In this document: piece by piece, positions 8,956 to 18,498 of the stretch
How the letters are laid out: each line of letters begins with the position of its first letter
Numbering within the stretch: position 1 is the stretch's first letter
NCBI RefSeq assembly: GCF_003201205.1
Contig: NZ_QICN01000003.1
Location: 372,001-436,000 of the forward strand
Source of the DNA: Sinimarinibacterium flocculans
GTDB lineage: Bacteria > Pseudomonadota > Gammaproteobacteria > Nevskiales > Nevskiaceae
Direction of reading: 5' to 3'
DNA length: 64,000 nt
Made by a program: the position numbers and the translations under genes
The notes under the pieces: model-generated
What the model was told of the DNA's origin: nothing
The model's database searches: none
What the model saw: the letters and a program-made list of their open reading frames with translations, nothing else

Positions 8956-9777
8956 TTAGACTGATCCGCGGCCTTGCCGCGCATCGTGTGTGATGCCCCA
9001 CGCGGGGATGTCGCGCCCGAGGTAGGCCAGCAGCTTCTCGACATCCGGGAGCAGCAGCGCGCGCAGCTCCTCCCACTGCTTCTCATCGGCGCGAAGCCGT
9101 TGGTCGGCGGCCAGATCACTGCGGTTCTCCGACACATTGTGTGCAGCGAACGCCATGGACGTCGCAGCGCGGCCCAAGCCGAGAAACTCGAAGACCTGGC
9201 GCATGCCCGCTTCCGGGGCCGCGACGAACTCCTCGAAGATCAGCACCAGAAGCTGTTCGGCCGGGAAGCTTGCCCGATAGGCCTCGATCTGGAAGTGATA
9301 CTGGCTGGTCAGCAATGCGATGCGCCCTTCGCCCGAGTTCAGAAAGTCCGCAATCGAGCCGGTACTCGTGCCGCGCCTGACCGAATGCAGATAATTCGAA
9401 CGGATGCGCTCGAGCGGGTCACGGACGATATAAATGAGCTTCATCCGCGGATCGGCGGCCGCCATGTGCTGCGGAATTTGCTCGCGGCGGCTACGGCGAC
9501 CGATGGTGTAGTAAGTGGACGCCTCGCCGAACAGCGGCTGGCCGCGATAGCCCTGCAGCATGTGCCTCTCCAAAAGCTCGTCCGGGCTTGCGACATCGAT
9601 GCCCCGCCGCTTCCAGAACTGCGGGACGACGTCCGGGCCCAGGAAGTACCCAGGCTCCTTGAGCGGTGACGACATGAAGACATCGGGGTGCGCCCTCAGG
9701 TACTCGTAGAGGCTCGTCGTTCCCGATTTCTGCGCGCCGATAATGACGAAATTCGGTGTGGGGTTTTTCATCTGCAT
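8956..9777 (-). CDS. Sulfotransferase (PAPS-dependent, carbohydrate type)
   Basis: The 273-residue protein has the 5'-phosphosulfate-binding loop IIGAQKSGTTSLYEYL near residue 13 and the 3'-phosphate-binding segment LIYIVRDPLERIRSNYLHSV near residue 118, the two PAPS contacts of the sulfotransferase family. EPGYFLG and STYYTIG match heparan/NodH-type carbohydrate sulfotransferases. Its start overlaps the stop of the giant upstream gene as TGATG, so translation is coupled. GTG 9780 is an alternative start. It probably sulfates the polysaccharide made by this locus. Confidence 0.9.
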   Translation of the reverse strand: MQMKNPTPNFVIIGAQKSGTTSLYEYLRAHPDVFMSSPLKEPGYFLGPDVVPQFWKRRGIDVASPDELLERHMLQGYRGQPLFGEASTYYTIGRRSRREQIPQHMAAADPRMKLIYIVRDPLERIRSNYLHSVRRGTSTGSIADFLNSGEGRIALLTSQYHFQIEAYRASFPAEQLLVLIFEEFVAAPEAGMRQVFEFLGLGRAATSMAFAAHNVSENRSDLAADQRLRADEKQWEELRALLLPDVEKLLAYLGRDIPAWGITHDARQGRGSV

Positions 9778-12700
9778 CACGATGCTTTCTGCGGTGTCGC
9801 CGAAGAAACCCGCGCCAGATTGTCGACCGTGTCCGATGCGCTGACGTCCGAGTGCTTCCGGCAGATGAGGGCGACCTGTGGTGCGTACTCGACGACGCTG
9901 CTGGCATAGGGCAGCCGGTGTTCACAGTCGAAACCCTCGCCGAGTGCGAGCCTGTCGCTCTCCTCGTCTGACGGCATCCGCCCGTCTGGCATGTAGATCA
10001 ATGTGCCGCCCGCTTTCAGGCCGTCTCGGGCAGTGCACAGCGCGGCGGGAAGCCCCTCTTCTGCTGAAGGCGGTTCGCAGTGCAGGATCAGATCGAGACA
10101 TGCTTCTCCGACATCCTCCGCAGCGGCGCGCGAGTCCAACCTGCGGTGGCGGAACGCGCGGGACAGGAATCCGTCGAGACATGCGTGCACGCCAACCGTC
10201 GCCACAACGAGGCCCCTGTATGTCCACGGACCCTCGGCCAACAGACGGTACAGGCTGCGCTCCCTCGGCCGCGATCCGCAGCCGGGGCAGACCGGCTCCG
10301 CCGCCTCGACCATAAACGACGCACCGTTCCAGCCGCAGACGTTGCAGAAACGCACGGCGCCCCTGGCGATCTGATCGAGCAAGGGCAGGTCCTGCAGGCG
10401 CGGCGGATGAATCACACGCACGTCTTCGTCGATGCGCGACCAGATATCGGGACGCGTCTTGTTGTAGAGCGCCAGCATGCCGTGCTCCACCGCGCCGAGC
10501 TGCCACCCGCAGCTTTCCACGTAGTAGCTGTATTCCACGTCGGTGTACGCATGCGGGACATCGACACTGAATCCGCCGATCTCGTCGAGCGTGCGGCGGC
10601 GCCAGATGAACAGCCCACCCTGGATGTGCGAGAAAAGTCGATCCGGGTTGGCGGCCGCAAACTCCGCATTCCGGAATCGCGCGAACTCGCTGATCCGCGG
10701 ATAGTCGCGCCCCGTGAGGTAGCTGGGGCTGTAGCACAGCGTACCGCCCAGGCCGACACGCGGATGCCGCTCCATGTAGTCGACGAGTTCCGTCTCCCAA
10801 CCTTCGGAGAGCACGAAACCTTCCTTGCCACAGAGGTAGATGATGTAGCGACCGATGCCCTGGCAGGCGGCAGCGTTGGTTCCGGGGCCCACAAAGGTGT
10901 TGCGCGGTCGATACGTGACCGTGACGTTGTCGTGTGCTTCCTGCAGGCCGCAAAGATAGGCGACGACCTGCGCATCGCTGGCGTTGTCGCAGATCGATAG
11001 ATGGAACGGCGTCCGCGTGAAGCGGAACACGCGCTCGACCACCTCCCTGAGTTGCGGCAGGTTGTTCCAGCTGACGATGACGATGTCGACGACGTCCTGC
11101 CGCCAGATCCGCTCCAGCACGCCGACCAGGCGCCGGGCGTCATGGCGCCGCTCGACATCCCGCCGTGCGTTGCGGCTGAGCGCCTGCACGGTTGTCGGCG
11201 GCATCGCGAAGAACCGCCGGATGCCGTCGGCCAGTGATGCGGGATCACCTGGCTGCACGAGAATTCCGTTGAGACCGTCACGGACAAGGTCGGGGATGCC
11301 GGAGATCGCCGTGGCGATGACCGGCGTCCCGCTCGCCATGGCTTCGACCATCGCCGTGGGAATCCCGTCCATGTCACCGCTTGCGGTACGCACCGAAGGG
11401 CACGCGAACAGGTCGTGCTCGCGCAGCACTTTCGCGACGCTCGCGCCGCCCGGCAACGCTCCCCTGAAATGGACATGCGACAGCGCCTGCTGCTCCACGA
11501 GCGCCTGCAGTCTCTGCAGCTCCTCGCCGTAGCCGTAGAGATTGAACTCGATGTCCTCGTCACGAAGAAGCGCTGCTGCCGCTATGAGGTCGTGCAGCCC
11601 CTTTTTCTCGGTGAAGCGATGTATGGCGCAGATACGTCTGGCGGCACCGGACTGGAGACGACGCGGCGCCGAGTACGCAAAAGCCGACAAGTCGACGGCA
11701 TTGGGATTGACGACGAGCTTTTCTTCCGGCACTCCCCGCTCGAGGAGATAGTCACGATGGAAGGCGCCGAGCACGAAGACCGCGCGACACAGGGGCGACT
11801 GTGCCACCTCACCGACCCGGTTCCGCCGGTCATTCTCGTGCTTGAAGATGTCCTGCGCGTGGGCGATGAAGGTGAAGGGGATGCCAACCTGCTTGCAGGC
11901 GGGCCAGACCATCTCCGTGACCGTGGGGAACGTGAAGTGCGCATGCACCAGGGTCCTGTCGCTTTGCTTGAGACGGTCCGCGAGCTCACCTGGCGAGTCG
12001 ACACGCTGCCAGCGGATCGGAAAGTCCGGCGCGAACTCCGGATGGGGCGACTGCCGACAATAAACCTCGACATCGACGCCGCGCGCAACCAGCACCCTCA
12101 GCTCGTTGAGGACAAAGGTCTCGGACGGCACAGGGAAATGCCAGCAGAAGTACGCCAGCCGCAGCGGCTGGGGACGATGCGCCAGACCATGCCGCCGGGC
12201 AGGAACCACGATGTCCTCGTGTGCAGCGCGCGGCGAACGCTCGCGCAGCATCGCCTCGTAGGCGCGGGCCAGAGAGGCGGCGACGGCCTCGCGCGCGTAG
12301 TGCTCAACGATGAATGCCCTGCCCGCCTCGCCCATCTCGACGATCCGCGCAGGTTGTGCGCACAGTTGCTCCAGCAGGGGGATCGCGTCCTGGTACCGGC
12401 CGACCGGACAGACGAATCCGGTGCTTCCATGCGCAACCAGATCCTTTGCGGCACCCAGATCGTAGACCAGCGCCGGCCGCCGCGCCGCGAGTCCTTCGGC
12501 GACGGTGCGCCCGAACGATTCGGCAAACAGGGAGAGGTTCGCGATGATGTTGATCCGGCTGATCGCCTCGGCCGGTGACGGCTGGTAGTCGACGAACTCG
12601 AGATTGCCGGCGATACGACCGTCCTCCTGCGCAGCCTGCAAGGCGCGCACATGTTCGGTCTGCGGCCCTATGAGCAGGAAGCGCAGATTGGGAATGCGCT

Positions 12701-15596
12701 GTGCGCAGGCGTTCGCCAGTGCAGCGAAGTCCTCGATGCCCTTCTTGGGAATGTTGCTGCTGATCAGGCCAATGCGGATGCAGCGTGGGTCGATGTCGTT
12801 CGGCAGGTCGAGCGCGCCGACATCGAAAGAGTTCGGAACGACGAACGTATGGCCTTCCTTGTGGAACTCGGCGGCGCTGTGCTGCGAGTTGGCGATCACG
12901 TAATCGGTCTCGGCCAGAACCGTTTTGATGATCTGGTCGGGAGCAAGGCCGATCCGCTCACTGAGCCAGCGGTCGGCAAGAACGCTCTCGCGCACGTGCG
13001 TTGCGGTCGGAATGCCGAGTCGCCGGGCCGCAGCGTGCGGCGCCCGTGCAACGATAGTGTTGACGTGAACGAGATCGATCCTGCGCGAGATCAGCCAGGC
13101 ACGGATCGCGGCAACGGCGCCGCCTTCGCGCTGATCGGCGCTCCACGTCGGATAGGCGATGCAGCAGACTTCGACGGCATGGGGCAGCAGCTCGGCGATG
13201 TAGTCGTCGTGGCGCCGCGGCAGGACGACGTGGACATTGCAGGCCACGTGCCGGAGCTTGGCGAGTACGTCGATAAAGCTGCGCTCACCACCGAAGATCT
13301 GACCCGAGACGACATGCGCGAACACCGCTATGTTCGGCAGGTCCGGCCGCCTCTCGATCGCACCCTTGAAGGTCTCCTCCGGCGGCACGCGCGGCGGAAT
13401 GTTCTTCTTGGCCGCGGCCGCGATCCTCTCAGGTCCGCCTCGGCGCCCTTCCCGACGACCATGCGCAAGATAGTGCAGCAGCGGATTCATGCCTGCGGCG
13501 GCAACATCCGGATTCATCGACAGGTAGCGTGCGCTGTGAAACGCTGGCCCCGGATCCCGGCCCTCGAAGCCGCCCAGCAACAGATAATGCTGCACCGGTT
13601 CGCACGCGGACTCCGCAACATCCGGATTGCGATCCAGATACCAGGCAGGGTCGATGAGCGGGTGGGGCGCACGACGCTCGGCCGCCCCGTGCCGCAGGTA
13701 GTGCGCCAGCGGCTCGAGCCCGGCGGCGGCAACATCCGGGTTGTGTTCGCGATACCAGGCACTCGAGAACAGTGGCCCGGGATCACGCCCTTCCGCCGCC
13801 CCATGAGCAATGTAGTGCATCAAGGGGTTCACGCCGGCTGCCGCCACGTCGGGATTGCTCGTCAGATACCAGCGAGGATCGAAAAGCGGATTGGGTTGCC
13901 GGCCTTCCTTCCAGCCCGCGGTCAGCCAGTGCCACACCGGGTGATGGCCGAGACCGATGAGATCAGGGTACGCCTGCAGATACCAGGCTGCGTCGAAGTA
14001 TCGGAGGGCCAGCAGCACCTTCGCCTCGCGCCGCAGCAGCCACCATCGGCGCGGCCCGCCCTGCCCTCCCAATGCGGTCCGGGGCGGGATCACCATCCGT
14101 TGCGCAGCATCGCCGCTGTCCCAGAGCCGCGGCTGAAGGCGGGTCGCCAACGCCAGGTGCTGGCGCCAACGCGTCAGGTTTCGCGTACGAAGTTGCACCA
14201 AAGCCACCTGCGTGGCGGCTTGCGCCCGTTCCAGGCGCTCATTCTCGCGACGCAGGGTCGCAAGCCGATTCCGTTCGCCTTCGAGTTCGCCACGCAACGT
14301 TTCGGCCTGCAGTGCAATCTGCCTGCTATGCGCCCGCAGCGCGTCGCGCTGCCCTTGCAAGGTATCGCGCTGGGTCTGCAGAGCGCTGCGCTGGTTCTGC
14401 AAGTTATCTCGCTGGGTCTGCAGGGCGTCGCGCTGCCCCTGCAGGGCATTACGTTGAGCTTCCAACGTCTCGCGATGTTTCGTCAGGATGTCGCGCTGCT
14501 CGACGAGCTTGCCGCGCTCGCGCTCCAGGTAGGACAGGGCGTCGGTCAGGCGTGTGACATCCGCCTGCAGCGCGGAGCGCCGTTTCTCGAGCTGTTCGTG
14601 CTCCACGCGCACCCGGCGCAGCGTAGCTTCGGCAGTCCGGCGGCCGACGTACTCGAGCGCCCATACCGGCCCAAGCAGATGGTCCGCTTCGTCGAAACTG
14701 CGCCGAATGGCATCGAGCTGCGTCAATCCCTCGACGGCCCCGGGCTCGGAGAGCAGCGCCGCCAGGCCTTCGTATGTCGCTTTGATCCAGCCGGCCACCG
14801 TTTCGTCAGCCGCCAGGTGGGCCGCATCGACGGCGTGGTGACGCAGAGCCGGCCGCAGAAAGCCGTCGATTGCCGACGCCGTCGCGGGCGTGGCACCGGA
14901 TAGCGGGAGGTCGAGCACCCGCCTGATCCGCTCGGCCTCGGCATGCCATCCGGTCAGCAGATCCTCGTAGCGCAGCAGTATCCGCGGCAGCTCCCGCGTA
15001 TGACGCTCTGCATCCAGTACATGGCGTAGCCAGAGCGCGTGCGAGTGGCGCTCGTCGAGCCCGTCACGACGTTTCAGTGAGACCGCCACCTCGACCGGGT
15101 TGCGGATCGGCAGTACGCAGCAGACGTCCGCGTCGAAGCTTCGCAGCACGTCGACCCAGAACGGAGCGAGACGACAGATCCGCGGGTCCTTGAGCACGAA
15201 CAACGGTGAACTCGCGAAATCGCGTGCGAGTATGTGTCCGGCGTCGTTTCTGAATCGGCTCAGCGCTTCTGCCGGCACGCGCGAAAGGTCGATGTCGCGC
15301 CAGTCGTCCCATGCCGAACCCATGCTCGTCAGCAGGATATCGTTGATTCGGCGGACGTCCTCGGACTCCCAGAATCCGGTTTCGTTGTTCTGCTCGCGGG
15401 CGGGCATCAGGTTTGCCGGCAGGTCGGCGCCGAGCAGGCTGATCATCCGGGTCAGCGCGGATGTGCCGCTGCGATGCATGCCCAGCACCAGGATCGCGAT
15501 CCGGCTTCCGCGGGAGCGGCCGACGGGGCCCGGGATCGAGCCTGGAATACGGGTCGTTTCAGTCATGTGCGAGCCGGGGCGAGCGTCGCGCGGCAT
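9777..15596 (-). CDS. Giant fused sulfotransferase / GT4 / GT4 / GT2 / methyltransferase-like glycan synthase (about 1,939 aa)
   Basis: One uninterrupted frame. Domains in order (approximate residues): sulfotransferase 32-285 (LVLGMHRSGTSAL for the 5'-PAPS loop, VLPIRNPVEVAVSLK for the 3' site); coiled coil 320-475 with heptads QRDxLQx; five repeats of about 43 residues 530-720 (WYLxxNPDVAAAGxNPLxHY, then GxxEGRxPxPL); GT4 753-1120 (GERSFIDVL, ESFGRTVAEGLAARRP); second GT4 1145-1500 (HAHFTFPT, PNAVDL, PTAMVEAMASGTPVIAT); GT2 1502-1735 (VIVSWNN, CDNAS, YTDVEYSYY); and a zinc ribbon (CNVCGW, CPGCGSRPRER) with a degenerate methyltransferase-like end 1749-1920. It may coordinate several steps of chain assembly and sulfation on one scaffold; that is inference. 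Possible starts are TTG 15611, ATG 15596 and ATG 15566, and none has a clear ribosome-binding site. Confidence 0.85.
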   Translation of the reverse strand: MPRDARPGSHMTETTRIPGSIPGPVGRSRGSRIAILVLGMHRSGTSALTRMISLLGADLPANLMPAREQNNETGFWESEDVRRINDILLTSMGSAWDDWRDIDLSRVPAEALSRFRNDAGHILARDFASSPLFVLKDPRICRLAPFWVDVLRSFDADVCCVLPIRNPVEVAVSLKRRDGLDERHSHALWLRHVLDAERHTRELPRILLRYEDLLTGWHAEAERIRRVLDLPLSGATPATASAIDGFLRPALRHHAVDAAHLAADETVAGWIKATYEGLAALLSEPGAVEGLTQLDAIRRSFDEADHLLGPVWALEYVGRRTAEATLRRVRVEHEQLEKRRSALQADVTRLTDALSYLERERGKLVEQRDILTKHRETLEAQRNALQGQRDALQTQRDNLQNQRSALQTQRDTLQGQRDALRAHSRQIALQAETLRGELEGERNRLATLRRENERLERAQAATQVALVQLRTRNLTRWRQHLALATRLQPRLWDSGDAAQRMVIPPRTALGGQGGPRRWWLLRREAKVLLALRYFDAAWYLQAYPDLIGLGHHPVWHWLTAGWKEGRQPNPLFDPRWYLTSNPDVAAAGVNPLMHYIAHGAAEGRDPGPLFSSAWYREHNPDVAAAGLEPLAHYLRHGAAERRAPHPLIDPAWYLDRNPDVAESACEPVQHYLLLGGFEGRDPGPAFHSARYLSMNPDVAAAGMNPLLHYLAHGRREGRRGGPERIAAAAKKNIPPRVPPEETFKGAIERRPDLPNIAVFAHVVSGQIFGGERSFIDVLAKLRHVACNVHVVLPRRHDDYIAELLPHAVEVCCIAYPTWSADQREGGAVAAIRAWLISRRIDLVHVNTIVARAPHAAARRLGIPTATHVRESVLADRWLSERIGLAPDQIIKTVLAETDYVIANSQHSAAEFHKEGHTFVVPNSFDVGALDLPNDIDPRCIRIGLISSNIPKKGIEDFAALANACAQRIPNLRFLLIGPQTEHVRALQAAQEDGRIAGNLEFVDYQPSPAEAISRINIIANLSLFAESFGRTVAEGLAARRPALVYDLGAAKDLVAHGSTGFVCPVGRYQDAIPLLEQLCAQPARIVEMGEAGRAFIVEHYAREAVAASLARAYEAMLRERSPRAAHEDIVVPARRHGLAHRPQPLRLAYFCWHFPVPSETFVLNELRVLVARGVDVEVYCRQSPHPEFAPDFPIRWQRVDSPGELADRLKQSDRTLVHAHFTFPTVTEMVWPACKQVGIPFTFIAHAQDIFKHENDRRNRVGEVAQSPLCRAVFVLGAFHRDYLLERGVPEEKLVVNPNAVDLSAFAYSAPRRLQSGAARRICAIHRFTEKKGLHDLIAAAALLRDEDIEFNLYGYGEELQRLQALVEQQALSHVHFRGALPGGASVAKVLREHDLFACPSVRTASGDMDGIPTAMVEAMASGTPVIATAISGIPDLVRDGLNGILVQPGDPASLADGIRRFFAMPPTTVQALSRNARRDVERRHDARRLVGVLERIWRQDVVDIVIVSWNNLPQLREVVERVFRFTRTPFHLSICDNASDAQVVAYLCGLQEAHDNVTVTYRPRNTFVGPGTNAAACQGIGRYIIYLCGKEGFVLSEGWETELVDYMERHPRVGLGGTLCYSPSYLTGRDYPRISEFARFRNAEFAAANPDRLFSHIQGGLFIWRRRTLDEIGGFSVDVPHAYTDVEYSYYVESCGWQLGAVEHGMLALYNKTRPDIWSRIDEDVRVIHPPRLQDLPLLDQIARGAVRFCNVCGWNGASFMVEAAEPVCPGCGSRPRERSLYRLLAEGPWTYRGLVVATVGVHACLDGFLSRAFRHRRLDSRAAAEDVGEACLDLILHCEPPSAEEGLPAALCTARDGLKAGGTLIYMPDGRMPSDEESDRLALGEGFDCEHRLPYASSVVEYAPQVALICRKHSDVSASDTVDNLARVSSATPQKAS
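13437..14009 (-). repeat. Five in-frame repeats of about 43 residues in the giant synthase
   Basis: The encoded units start FDAAWYLQAYPDL, FDPRWYLTSNPDVA, FSSAWYREHNPDVA, IDPAWYLDRNPDVA and FHSARYLSMNPDVA. Each continues through HYLxxG and EGRxPxP. Similar units are known to me from other large glycosyltransferase and secreted proteins. They sit between the coiled coil and the first GT4 domain and probably act as a spacer or protein/glycan-binding array. Confidence 0.85.
14331..14471 (-). repeat. 21-bp in-frame repeats encoding coiled-coil heptads
   Basis: About six and a half copies of a 21-base unit encode the heptad QRDALQx (variants QRNALQG, QRDNLQN, QRSALQT, QRDTLQG). The DNA copies are very similar, which suggests recent slippage growth of the coiled coil. 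Length changes here would keep the reading frame and only alter the spacer. Confidence 0.85.
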
Positions 15597-15636
15597 TGGG
15601 AAAGCCGGCAATCATACATGTCGTAACGCCGACGCC

Positions 15637-16614
15637 TCATCGGCGTGGCTTGGCGCCGACCGGTGGCGCGGCACCGGCCTTCATACCGCTTCCTGGCAGG
15701 TCGATGACATCGCCGGCGATGCGGGCCGTCACGACATCGCCGGCCCGCACCTCGCCCGCCCCGCAACGATACAGAAAGCCGCAGTTTCCCGATGCATGAA
15801 GCCCCCGCCTGCGAATGTCTTGCCGTTGCAGATCGGCGGTGACGGTCGCCAGCGTCCGGCCGTTGACCGAGATCCGGACATCGACCGCCTCCCCGCGATC
15901 CGGCCAGCATGCCCAGCCTGCGATCGCCTCGCAGTCGGCGCGGCCAAGCCGCCCCTTGCCGCCCCAGTTGCGCGATGCCCTGAGGTATCGCGGCGAATCC
16001 CGGCGGATGAAACGCACCGCTTGTGTACACCCGGCCGCATCCGCGCCGGCAAATGTCGCGAGTGCGCTGACGAACGCCGCCTTGTCCAGCATCGCCTTCT
16101 CATAGGACACGAGCATCGTCGGCGCACGCACCTGCCGGACCCACTCGAGCAGCACGCCGTACTGGCGGTAGCTGGCGGCAAGGTTGTCGACCACGTTGGC
16201 GCGCATTGACACCCGGTTGCGCGTCGCAATGGCCAGCATGTCGCGAAAGACGACGACGTAACGGGGGTTGGTGAAATGCCGTTCCAGTTCGCCGAGCGCG
16301 CCGAGCGAAGAGGGCCGCTTCCAACCCCAAGGCCGACCCGCTGCGTTCCGTATGGCGACGAGACGCCTGATCGGTCCCGTGTCGCCCGCCTCGAGCGCAC
16401 GGCTCAGCTCGAGGTCTTCGTATACGGCGTTCGCCGCCGCGCCTCCCATCATGTCGATGCCAAGGTGGTGCAGCGCTCCGGCGACCATCGTCGTGCCGCT
16501 GCGCGCCAGGCCGGCGACGACCAGCGTACGCCGCGCAGGTGGGCGAGCGGCATTGAGCACACACAACCCGTCATTCCTCAGTGCCGCCAATGGGGATTCG
16601 GACACTTCCGTCAT
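15637..16614 (-). CDS. Sulfotransferase-like protein with C-terminal beta-domain
   Basis: The 325-residue product shows the 5'-PAPS loop LVVAGLARSGTTMVAGALHHLG near residue 31 and a 3'-site candidate YVVVFRDMLAIATRNRV near residue 118. The last 100 residues (IAGWACWPDRGEAVDVRISVNGRTLATV...CGFLYRC) form a small beta-rich unit of the GWA...V-x-V-x-V-x-GR type often attached to glycan enzymes. The start ATG overlaps the stop of the double-GT2 gene by four bases. It is likely a cytoplasmic sugar sulfotransferase, but the weaker 3' motif leaves room for a non-sulfating relative. Confidence 0.78.
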   Translation of the reverse strand: MTEVSESPLAALRNDGLCVLNAARPPARRTLVVAGLARSGTTMVAGALHHLGIDMMGGAAANAVYEDLELSRALEAGDTGPIRRLVAIRNAAGRPWGWKRPSSLGALGELERHFTNPRYVVVFRDMLAIATRNRVSMRANVVDNLAASYRQYGVLLEWVRQVRAPTMLVSYEKAMLDKAAFVSALATFAGADAAGCTQAVRFIRRDSPRYLRASRNWGGKGRLGRADCEAIAGWACWPDRGEAVDVRISVNGRTLATVTADLQRQDIRRRGLHASGNCGFLYRCGAGEVRAGDVVTARIAGDVIDLPGSGMKAGAAPPVGAKPRR

Positions 16615-18485
16615 CCTCTAGTGCCCTGAGCACCGCTGTACAGCCAGCCAATGTACGGGCGCGGCACGTCCGCGAGCGAGAAGTCCTCGCGGGCCAGGGT
16701 CAGGTTCCGGTTGTAGTGCGGATCGCGCGCCAGCACCTCTGCCCAGCGCCGGCGCATGTAGGCCTTCTCGCGTTCGAAGGCACGTTTGCGCAGTGGCGTT
16801 TCATCGCTGCCCCTCGATAGCGATTCGTGATGCGTCAGTTCGGCGTAGGGCGTCCAGACGCAACGCAAGCCGCGCTCGCCGAGACGCAGACAGAAGTCGA
16901 CGTCGTTGAAGGCAACCGGCAGATTGTCTTGGTCCAGACCGCCGAGTGCGAGGTAGTCCGATCGCCGAACCATCAGGCAGGCCCCGGTGACGGCGGAGAG
17001 CGTTTGCGGCAGCACCAGCCGAAAGAAGTAGCCTGCCGCATCGGCTGCGGCGAACTTGTGGCTGTGCCCGGCGACGCCGCCCAGTCCGAGGACGACGCCA
17101 CCGTGCTGCACCCTGCCGTCAGGGTAGTACAGCTTGGCGCCCACCGCGCCGACACCAGGCGCATATAGACGCGACACCAGCTCTTCGAGCCAACCGGTGG
17201 AGCGCACTTCGATATCGTCGTTGAGCAGCAGCAGCACGTCTCCGCTGGCCTCTCGCGCCGCAAAGTTGTTGATCGCCGAGTAGTTGAAAGCGTGGTCATA
17301 GCGAATGACCCGCACCTTGTCGTGCGATGCGACGGCCTCGAGATACTGCAGCGTCTGCGGCTCGCGGCTCTGATTGTCGATCAGGATGATCTCGAAGGAC
17401 GCATAGGTGCTGCGCTCCAGGATTCCGTCGACACAGCGACGCAGATGGTCCCCGCCGTCGCGTGTCGGAATCAGGATGCTGACCCGCGGCTCGGGAGCGG
17501 GAACGGGGTAGCTCACCCGGTATGTCGTCGGGAAGGGGCCGCTGTCGACGCGGACACCCGCGTCATCGGCGAACCGGCTCTGTAGCGCCGCAACGCCCGC
17601 TGCGTGCGCACCGCGCTTTGCCGAGGCATCCAGTGCCGTGGACCCGGGTGATTGCCGCCAGTGATACAGGATGGCCGGAATGTGCACGACCTCCTCCGCG
17701 GAAAGTCGGGCCTCGCAACGCAGGATCAGATCATAGTCCTGACTACCGTCGTATCCGCGGCGAAAGCCGCCGATCTCTTCGAGGAGGCCGCGCTCGATTG
17801 CAACCAGATGACCGACGTAGTTCACGGCGTGCAGCAGGTCGGGATTCCAGTCCGGCTTGAAGTGGGGTGCGCAACGCCGCCCCACCTCGTCGAGCTTGTC
17901 CTCGTCCGAGTAAAGGAGCCTGGCGCCCGGCGCCTTGCGCAGCGCAGCGACGATGAAATGCAGCGCCCATGGCGCCAGCATGTCGTCGTGATCGAGCAGT
18001 ACGACATGACTGCCGCGCGCAAGCTTCAGGGCCGCTGCCGAGGCGCCGGCGATCCCGGTGTTCTCCGGGCGCAGGACGACGCGGATTCTCGTATCGCGCC
18101 CCGCCGCAGATTCGATCAATTCGCGCACCTGAGGATTCCGCGAGGCATCGTCGCAGATGCAGAGCTCCCAGCGCGTGTACGTCTGCGCGCTCACCGATTC
18201 GAGCGCGCAATGCAGGTGATCGATGCACGGATCGAAGACAGGCATCAGGATCGACAGCAGAGGTCCGTCCGGATGGTGTTGCGCACGCAGGCTTTCGATG
18301 TCGCCGGCTGACGGTTCGAGTCCCTCCAGCCATCTCGCGTAGTGGCGCATCGACCACGACGCGGCGGCGTCGTCACGCCCGGCCATACGCAGCAGCTTGC
18401 GAATGACACGCGCGCCGAGAACCCAGGCGCGCCAGCGGGCATCCGCCCAGGCGGCACGCACGCCTATGGACAGCGGCCTCTGCAA
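16611..18485 (-). CDS. Tandem glycosyltransferase family 2 protein (two GT2 domains)
   Basis: The 624-residue protein carries two complete GT2 domains. The first (about 75-310) has LLSILMPVFDP, CICDDASRN, VVLLDHDDML and WRQSPGST. The second (about 330-600) has VSILIPTRDGGD, ILIDNQSREP, LLLLNDDIEV and FNDVDFCLRLGERGLRCVWTPYAELTHHES. This layout is common in rhamnan and O-antigen chain synthesis, where each domain adds a sugar. The start is read as TTG 18485 because GGGGGAG lies just before it; the spacing is short and GTG 18461 is possible. It follows kpsD by 13 bases. Confidence 0.88.
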   Translation of the reverse strand: MQRPLSIGVRAAWADARWRAWVLGARVIRKLLRMAGRDDAAASWSMRHYARWLEGLEPSAGDIESLRAQHHPDGPLLSILMPVFDPCIDHLHCALESVSAQTYTRWELCICDDASRNPQVRELIESAAGRDTRIRVVLRPENTGIAGASAAALKLARGSHVVLLDHDDMLAPWALHFIVAALRKAPGARLLYSDEDKLDEVGRRCAPHFKPDWNPDLLHAVNYVGHLVAIERGLLEEIGGFRRGYDGSQDYDLILRCEARLSAEEVVHIPAILYHWRQSPGSTALDASAKRGAHAAGVAALQSRFADDAGVRVDSGPFPTTYRVSYPVPAPEPRVSILIPTRDGGDHLRRCVDGILERSTYASFEIILIDNQSREPQTLQYLEAVASHDKVRVIRYDHAFNYSAINNFAAREASGDVLLLLNDDIEVRSTGWLEELVSRLYAPGVGAVGAKLYYPDGRVQHGGVVLGLGGVAGHSHKFAAADAAGYFFRLVLPQTLSAVTGACLMVRRSDYLALGGLDQDNLPVAFNDVDFCLRLGERGLRCVWTPYAELTHHESLSRGSDETPLRKRAFEREKAYMRRRWAEVLARDPHYNRNLTLAREDFSLADVPRPYIGWLYSGAQGTRG

Positions 18486-18498
18486 CGGCTCCCCCGGC

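Noticed and set aside
14331-14471. Short regular repeats that could look like a CRISPR array
   Set aside because: The repeats are 21 bases with no spacers, in frame inside a coding coiled coil, and there are no cas genes.
12651-14903. Open frame of 750 codons on the plus strand inside the giant synthase gene
   Set aside because: It is antisense to a frame with many clear protein domains; long open frames on the opposite strand are expected in high-GC DNA and its product has no recognisable motifs.
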